A stretch of DNA of 64,000 nt from Erythrobacter sp. (GTDB lineage Bacteria > Pseudomonadota > Alphaproteobacteria > Sphingomonadales > Sphingomonadaceae). The stretch lies in the NCBI GenBank assembly GCA_019739335.1, contig CP073261.1, positions 496,001-560,000 of the forward strand, read 5' to 3'. The notes under the pieces are model-generated. The model saw only the letters and a program-made list of their open reading frames with translations. It did not search any database and was not told where the DNA came from. The position numbers and the translations under genes were made by a program. Shown piece after piece: positions 59,203 through 64,000 of this stretch (position 1 is the stretch's first letter; the number at the start of each line of letters is the position of its first letter).

Positions 59203-60315
59203 TCAAACGGGGGTTGCCGCGCCGCCATCCAGAACGTGCGAACAGCCCAGCGTGGCCGCATCATCACTTTCGCTCAACGCCGCCACGGTCCGCCAGCCTT
59301 CGACGCGCAGCCTGGCTGCGGCATCGCGATCATGCCCCAGCGGCAAGAAAACCCGATCGCCCACCCTCTCGTCGGCCTTTACGGCTTCCACCAGCTCTTC
59401 CGGGTAGAGCGAGAAGCCCGTCGCCACTTCGTTGCTGCCGCCGATCCGGTAGGTGCCGCCGCGCCCGAGCGCGCCGCGCACGCCTTCCGCATACAAGGTG
59501 AAGCCGAACCAGCTCTGGTATTCGAAGCCGTGGCGTTCGCTGGGGTCTAGCGTCAGGCGCGCGCGGCCTTCGACGCGGGCGGCAATCTGGCGCAGCGCGT
59601 CGATGCGACTGTCGAGCACGCCTGCGCTGTCGATCGCGTCGAGCCGCGCCGCTGCTTCAGGAAATGGCCCGGCGGCGTGGATCAGCGGCAGGTAGGCTGC
59701 CCCGCCAGCTTCGACCAGTCCGCCTGCATCCTTCATGTCAAGCTCGCGCCGCACCGCCTCGCGCGCCTCTGCACCCAGTGGCAGCGGCCCGTCGGCCAAA
59801 GTATCGACCAGATCGGGCAAGGTGAAATCGACCGAGACCCCTTTCGCACCCGCAGCTTCCAGCGCCTCGATCGCCAGTTCGACGATCTCGGCGGCGGCGG
59901 CGACGCTGTCGGTGCCGATCAGCTCGGCGCCCAGTTGCAGGTTCTCGCGCCGGGGGTCGAGCGCCACGCCCATGATCCGCATCACCTGCCCGGCATAGCA
60001 CAGCCGCAGAGGGCGCGGGTGGTCGGCCATGCCGGTGGCAGCGATCCGCCCCACCTGCACGGTGATGTCGCTGCGCAGAGCGAGCGTGCGCAGGCTGCGC
60101 GGATCGGTGAAGCGCACCAGATGACGGGTGCGACCGGCACCCATCCGCCCGGCCAGGCTGCGCTCGAATTCCACCAGCGGCGGACGCACCCGGCCATAGC
60201 CGTGGCTCGCCAGCACGGCCATTACCGCCGCCTCGATCCGCGCCGCCGCCGCCGCGCTTTGCGGCAGGCGGTCTTCGAGGCCTTCGGGGAGCAGGTCTTG
60301 CGTCGGATCGGTCAT
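59203..60315 (-). CDS. hisZ: ATP phosphoribosyltransferase regulatory subunit
   Basis: 370 aa, a class II aminoacyl-tRNA synthetase-like (HisRS paralogue) protein: LPEGLEDRLPQSAAAAARIE, the motif region PPLVEFERSLAGRMGAGRTR, and SWFGFTLYAEGVRGALGRGG. It lacks tRNA-binding parts and acts with short HisG to start histidine synthesis. No hisG is in the window. It follows serA by 25 bases and is probably in the serC-serA-hisZ transcript. Confidence 0.93.
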   Translation of the reverse strand: MTDPTQDLLPEGLEDRLPQSAAAAARIEAAVMAVLASHGYGRVRPPLVEFERSLAGRMGAGRTRHLVRFTDPRSLRTLALRSDITVQVGRIAATGMADHPRPLRLCYAGQVMRIMGVALDPRRENLQLGAELIGTDSVAAAAEIVELAIEALEAAGAKGVSVDFTLPDLVDTLADGPLPLGAEAREAVRRELDMKDAGGLVEAGGAAYLPLIHAAGPFPEAAARLDAIDSAGVLDSRIDALRQIAARVEGRARLTLDPSERHGFEYQSWFGFTLYAEGVRGALGRGGTYRIGGSNEVATGFSLYPEELVEAVKADERVGDRVFLPLGHDRDAAARLRVEGWRTVAALSESDDAATLGCSHVLDGGAATPV

Positions 60316-60340
60316 GCGGCCTCCCCTAAGACCTGCGGCG

Positions 60341-61939
60341 TCAGAACGAAAGCGGCTTCACCTTCTTCACGCCCTGCAGCGCGCAGATGGCCTTCTGCAC
60401 TTCGTCCGACGGCTCCTGATCGAGCGACAGGATTAGTACCGCATCGGCATCCTTGTCACGATCGGGCAGGCGACGGCCCAGGTGGAAGTTGCCGATGTTG
60501 ACATTCGCCGCGCCGAGCGTGGAACCAAGCCGACCGATGAAGCCGGGCTGGTCCTCGTTGACGATGTAAAGCATGTGGCCGTCCAGATCGGTTTCGATCC
60601 GCACCCCGGCGATTTCCACCAGCCGCATTTCGGAACCGCCGAACAGGCTGCCCGCGACCTCGCGGCGGCGCGTCGGCGTGGTGGCGATCACGCGCAGCAG
60701 CGTGTGGTAGTGCCCTTCGTTGCTGTGGCGCACTTCGCGCACGTCAAGCCCGCGTTCCTTGGCGAGGATCGGGGCGTTGACCATGTTGATCGTATCCGAC
60801 CAGGTGCGCATCATCCCTGCCAGCACGGCGGCGGTGATTGGCTTGAGGTTCAGTTCCGCAGCCGCCCCTTCGACTTCGACGGTGAGCGAAGTGATATCCG
60901 GTCCTTCGAGCTGGCCGACCAGCGAACCGAGCTTTTCCGCCAAAGCGATATAAGGCTTCAGCCGCGGTGCTTCCTCGGCGCTGAGGCTCGGCATGTTGAG
61001 CGCGTTGGTGACCCCGCCATCGACGAGGAAATCGGCCATCTGCTCGGCCACCTGCAGCGCCACGTTGACCTGCGCTTCGGTGGTCGATGCGCCCAGATGC
61101 GGGGTGCAGATGAAGCCGGGGGTGCCGAACAGCGGGTGATCGGCGGCAGGCGGTTCGACTGCGAACACGTCCAGCGCGGCACCGGCGATATGGCCGCTGT
61201 CGAGCAGGTCCTTCAGCGCCGCTTCGTCCACGAGTCCGCCGCGCGCGCAGTTGACGATGCGCACGCCGGGCTTGGCCTGTTCGAGCCGTTCGCGGCTGAG
61301 GATATTGCGCGTCTCGTCGGTCAGCGGGGTGTGCAGGGTAATGAAATCGGCGCGCGCCAGCAAAGTGCCGAGATCGACCTTTTCGATGCCCAGTTCCACC
61401 GCGCGGTCCGGCGTCAGGAAGGGATCGTAGGCGACGACCTTCATCTTGAGCCCCTGCGCCCGGCTGGCAACGATCGAACCGATATTGCCCGCGCCGATCA
61501 GGCCGAGCGTCTTGCCGGTGACTTCGACGCCCATGAAGGCGTTCTTGGGCCATTCACCCGCCTGGGTGCGGCGGTCTGCTTCGGGAATCTGGCGGGCGAG
61601 CGCCATGATCAGGGCGATGGCGTGTTCGGCAGTCGTGATCGAATTGCCGAACGGGGTGTTCATCACCACCACGCCCTGCGCCGAGGCCTTGGGAATATCG
61701 ACATTGTCCACCCCGATCCCGGCGCGGCCGATGACCTTGAGACTGGTCGCGGCGGCAAGGATTTCGCCCGTCACCTTGGTGGCGGAACGGATCGCAAGGC
61801 CATCATACTGGCCGATGATCGCCTTGAGCTCTTCGGGAGTCTTGCCGGTGATGACATCGACATCGCAGCCGCGCTCTTCAAAAATGCGCGCGGCGTTGGG
61901 GTCCATCTTGTCGGAAATAAGAACGCGGGGTTTGGTCAT
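60341..61939 (-). CDS. serA: D-3-phosphoglycerate dehydrogenase
   Basis: 532 aa from ATG 61939. The catalytic and Rossmann domains show KVIGRAGIGVDNVDIPKASA, LGLIGAGNIGSIVASRAQGL and VRIVNCARGGLVDEAAL, with the active-site Arg, Glu and His (TPHLGASTTEAQ). A substrate-binding intervening domain and a C-terminal ACT domain (MLYIVNEDQPGFIGRLGSTL) make the long form. It oxidises 3-phosphoglycerate in serine synthesis, and the ACT domain may bind serine. It follows serC across a family C repeat. Confidence 0.97.
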   Translation of the reverse strand: MTKPRVLISDKMDPNAARIFEERGCDVDVITGKTPEELKAIIGQYDGLAIRSATKVTGEILAAATSLKVIGRAGIGVDNVDIPKASAQGVVVMNTPFGNSITTAEHAIALIMALARQIPEADRRTQAGEWPKNAFMGVEVTGKTLGLIGAGNIGSIVASRAQGLKMKVVAYDPFLTPDRAVELGIEKVDLGTLLARADFITLHTPLTDETRNILSRERLEQAKPGVRIVNCARGGLVDEAALKDLLDSGHIAGAALDVFAVEPPAADHPLFGTPGFICTPHLGASTTEAQVNVALQVAEQMADFLVDGGVTNALNMPSLSAEEAPRLKPYIALAEKLGSLVGQLEGPDITSLTVEVEGAAAELNLKPITAAVLAGMMRTWSDTINMVNAPILAKERGLDVREVRHSNEGHYHTLLRVIATTPTRRREVAGSLFGGSEMRLVEIAGVRIETDLDGHMLYIVNEDQPGFIGRLGSTLGAANVNIGNFHLGRRLPDRDKDADAVLILSLDQEPSDEVQKAICALQGVKKVKPLSF

Positions 61940-61956
61940 GGAAAATTCCTTGGATT

Positions 61957-62046
61957 CGTCATCCCGGACTTGATCCGAGATCCCGCTTTTTGCGGGTGTG
62001 AACGGAAATAGGGGAAGCGGGACCCCGGCTCGGAGGCCGGGGTGAC
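61957..62046. repeat. palindromic repeat family C, copy 2 (serC-serA gap)
   Basis: CGTCATCCCGGACTTGATCC GAGATCCCGCTTTT ... AAGCGGGACCCCGGCTCGGA GGCCGGGGTGACG, a strong stem lying in the gap between serC and serA, so the operon transcript must read through it. Confidence 0.87.
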
Positions 62047-62067
62047 GCAACAGTTGGCGCGAGCGGC

Positions 62068-63229
62068 CTAAAGCCGTCCGGCCTTGAGCTCTTCGTAGGC
62101 CCATTCGATCCACGGCAGCAGGCGCTTGATGTCCTCCTGCTCGAGGCTCCCGCCGCACCAGATGCGCAGGGACGGCGGGGCATCGCGGTAGCCGTTGAAA
62201 TCGTAGCCGATGTCCATTTTCTCGAGCGTTCCGGCGATCTTCTTCGGCACCGCGGCCTGGTCCTCGGCAGAGAGGCTTTCGTACCAGTCACCCTGGAACA
62301 CCATGCACACGCCGGTGTTGGTGCGCAGCGCCGGATCGGCAACCATGTTGCGCAACCACGGCGTGGACTCGATCCAGTCGGTCACGATCTTGGCATTGGC
62401 GTCGGCACGCGCGAACATCGCGTGGCGACCGCCAATCGACTGCGCCCATTCGAGCGCCCAGATGTAATCCTCGGTCGCCAGCATCGAGGGCGTGTTGATC
62501 GTCGCCCCTTCGAAGATCGCGCGATCCACCTTGCCGCCCTTCTTCAGGCGGAACAGCTTGGGCAGCGGCCACTCGGGATCGTAGCTTTCGATCCGCTCGA
62601 CCGCCTTGGGGCTGAGGATCAGCATCCCGTGCTGCGCTTCCGAGCCGAGCACCTTCTGCCACGAGTAGGTGGTAGCATCGAGCTTCGCCCAGTCCATCTC
62701 CTGCGCGAAGACGGCGCTGGTGGCATCGTTGATCGTCACCCCGGCGCGGCCCGGCGCGAGCCAATCGGTATTGGCGATCTTCGCGCCCGAAGTGGTACCG
62801 TTCCAGGTGAAGACGACATCGTTTTCCTGCGGCACCTGCGTCAGGTCGGGAATGTCACCGTAATCGGCGTTGAGGACCTGCAGGTCCTTCAATTTCAACT
62901 GCTTGACCGCATCCTGGATCCAGACGTTGCCGAAGCTTTCCCAGGCCGCGACGGTGGCAGGGCCTGCGCCGAGCATCGTCCACATCGCGCATTCGAGCGC
63001 GCCGGTATCCGAACCGGGCATGATGCCGACGAGGTAATCCTCGGGCACACCGAGCAATTCCTTGCTCAGGTCGATCGCGTATTTGAGGCGGCTCTTGGGG
63101 TAGCTGGCGCGGTGCGAGCGACCTAGGCTGCGGGTGTCGAGCTTGTCGAGAGCCCAGCCGGGAGGCTTGCAGGTAGGTCCGGATGAAAAAAAACGGCCGC
63201 TCCGGACGGAGGGCTGGTTGGTCAGTCAT
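62068..63229 (-). pseudogene. serC: phosphoserine transaminase, frameshifted in an A/T run
   Basis: The PLP-enzyme body is intact from LLGVPEDYLVGIMPGSDTGA to the end, including the cofactor lysine region TYSWQKVLGSEAQHGM. The start, ATG 63229, reads MTDQPALRPERPFF, then shifts out of frame in eight A at 63186-63193. With seven, it would continue PFFSSGPTCKPPGWALDKLD, the normal SerC beginning. As printed the 5' part and body are in different frames. SerC converts 3-phosphohydroxypyruvate to phosphoserine, an essential step unless serine is supplied, so either a sequence error or serine auxotrophy is implied. Confidence 0.93.
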
Positions 63230-63233
63230 GTAT

Positions 63234-63285
63234 TCTCTCCTTGCAGAGAGCTCGCGCGGCGTTGGGACCGCGTGGCCCGCAGCGG
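63234..63285 (-). ncRNA. candidate serC-type leader RNA motif
   Basis: Directly before serC the minus strand can form GGGCCACGCGGUCCC-type and GCGG/CCGC pairings, then CUCUC(UGCAAG)GAGAG, in which the loop and stem hold the serC ribosome site AAGGAG. A two-hairpin element of this kind, ending in a sequestered ribosome site, has been described upstream of serC in alphaproteobacteria (serC motif). The match is from memory of structure and position, not an alignment. Confidence 0.55.
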
Positions 63286-63414
63286 CCCCTAGAGACGTTC
63301 ATGCCTGAGTCAAAGGTTACTTGCGAAACGATCAACCGTTCCGGAAATGGTTTCAGCGATGTTAACCATAGCTACGGGAACGGCCTTAACCATTGTAAGT
63401 GCAGGTAACGTGCC

Positions 63415-64000
63415 ATGAAACACGCCAGCTTCCTCGCTCTCATTAGCCTCGCCCTGACAGGCTGTTCGGTCCTGCCGCAAGGCAGCGGAGATCGTTCGGA
63501 CTATCGTTCGGCGCACCCGAATCGCAGCAGCGGCCCGGTAAGTTCCGGTCCTGCGGCGCCGCGAATGGCAGCAGCGGTCGTGCCGATGAACGCGAATGCG
63601 GTCCTATGCCTTTCGCAACTCGGATCGGCGGGGGCGCGATTCGATGCCCTGCCCGATCAATACCTCGATCAGGGGTGCAGCACGCTCAACACCGTCCAGA
63701 TGCACGCCTTGCAGGGCGATGGCGGGCCACTGAATGTGAGCAACCTCGGCCCGGTGACCTGCCCGGTCAGCACGGCGTTCGCCGCCTGGGCGCGCTATGG
63801 CGTGGACCGCGCGGCACGGCAGATCTTCGGCACCGGCCTCGCCAGCATCCAGACAATGGGCAGCTACTCCTGCCGCAATGTCGCGGGCACCAGCCGCCGA
63901 TCAGGTCACGCCAGCGCGGCAGCTATAGACATCGGTGGGTTCGTGCTGGAAGACGGACGCCGGATCAGCGTGCAAGCTGGGTGGAACGGCGACGAGCGAG
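63415..64000 (+). CDS. extensin-like (Extensin_C) family lipoprotein, 3' end outside window
   Basis: The frame from ATG 63415 is open to the end, 195 codons. Lipobox LTGC (Cys17) in MKHASFLALISLALTGCSVL. A disordered Ser/Pro spacer leads to a domain with NLGPVTCPVSTAFAAWARYG, IQTMGSYSCRNVAGTSRRSG and HASAAAIDIGGFVLEDGRRI. That is the Extensin_C family, with the His and Asp of HASAxAxDI resembling zinc-dependent peptidoglycan endopeptidases. It probably acts on the cell wall from the outer membrane. Start has AGGTAA upstream. Divergent from serC. Confidence 0.88.
   Translation, partial: MKHASFLALISLALTGCSVLPQGSGDRSDYRSAHPNRSSGPVSSGPAAPRMAAAVVPMNANAVLCLSQLGSAGARFDALPDQYLDQGCSTLNTVQMHALQGDGGPLNVSNLGPVTCPVSTAFAAWARYGVDRAARQIFGTGLASIQTMGSYSCRNVAGTSRRSGHASAAAIDIGGFVLEDGRRISVQAGWNGDER

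Noticed and set aside
60482..62011. 509-codon open frame on the plus strand
   Set aside because: Antisense to serA; no motifs.

Overview
The window is a high-GC alphaproteobacterial chromosome segment, most likely from the Sphingomonadales (Erythrobacteraceae-like). Pointers are the hemF/pdeM divergent pair, PPi-dependent phosphofructokinase, a one-polypeptide gallate dioxygenase, an SspB of the alphaproteobacterial kind, a single bifunctional Rsh, TPR-sulfotransferases, a PEP-CTERM protein and several palindromic repeat families between genes. This placement is inference from gene content; there is no rRNA in the window.

Layout. 1-2026: two overlapping sulfotransferase-type genes of visibly lower GC. 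2027-2633: gene-poor, apparently decayed DNA. 2634-6663: transporter cluster (YcaD-type MFS, BetT-like BCCT carrier, two small accessory genes). 6900-9333: DUF3489, DUF2924 and large serine recombinase genes, followed by a roughly 21-bp repeat array and tRNA-Ser(GGA). 9887-19244: zincin, cyclophilin-like protein, DUF1905, rsh, a YcgG/GntA-type haem protein with a DUF1989 protein, M1 peptidase, a secreted protein and GH16 lipoprotein. 19246-19989: two low-GC genes including a 52-aa YodC protein. 20061-26968: hemF, pdeM, infC, pfp, VOC, DASS transporter, a PLP enzyme. 27304-30430: exported proteins and a J-domain protein. 30431-35027: complete pal-tolB-tolA-tolR-tolQ-ybgC cluster. 35241-39325: HIT, hisE, a tiny PEP-CTERM protein, hisF, hisA, hisH, hisB. 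39454-45803: sspB, gmk, a subtilisin-like lipoprotein, dapD and a run of small stress-type proteins. 45781-58053: dipeptidase, gallate dioxygenase, SWIB, PEBP, S41 protease, fasciclin, cspA and many small conserved proteins. 57655-59114: histidine kinase plus response regulator. 59203-63229: serC-serA-hisZ with a candidate serC leader RNA. 63415-end: start of an extensin-like lipoprotein.

How it works together. The right half carries serine synthesis (serC, serA) beside hisZ and most of the histidine pathway (hisB, H, A, F, E), dapD for lysine and peptidoglycan, and the Tol-Pal envelope system. Exported lipoproteins are common, and several share Pro-Thr repeat linkers that also occur in TolA and Pal.

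Most notable observations: (1) three genes (ybgC, a DoxX-like gene, serC) are each out of frame by one extra base in a homopolymer; (2) one palindromic repeat family ends in a Shine-Dalgarno sequence that serves the next gene in three of four copies, and another family supplies the TGA stop of the gene before it; (3) infC, and probably the DUF3489 gene, has an ideal ribosome binding site in front of an ATA codon; (4) a repeat array overlaps the recombinase stop codon; (5) three convergent gene pairs share a CTAG so that both stop codons overlap. No CRISPR array or complete prophage was seen.
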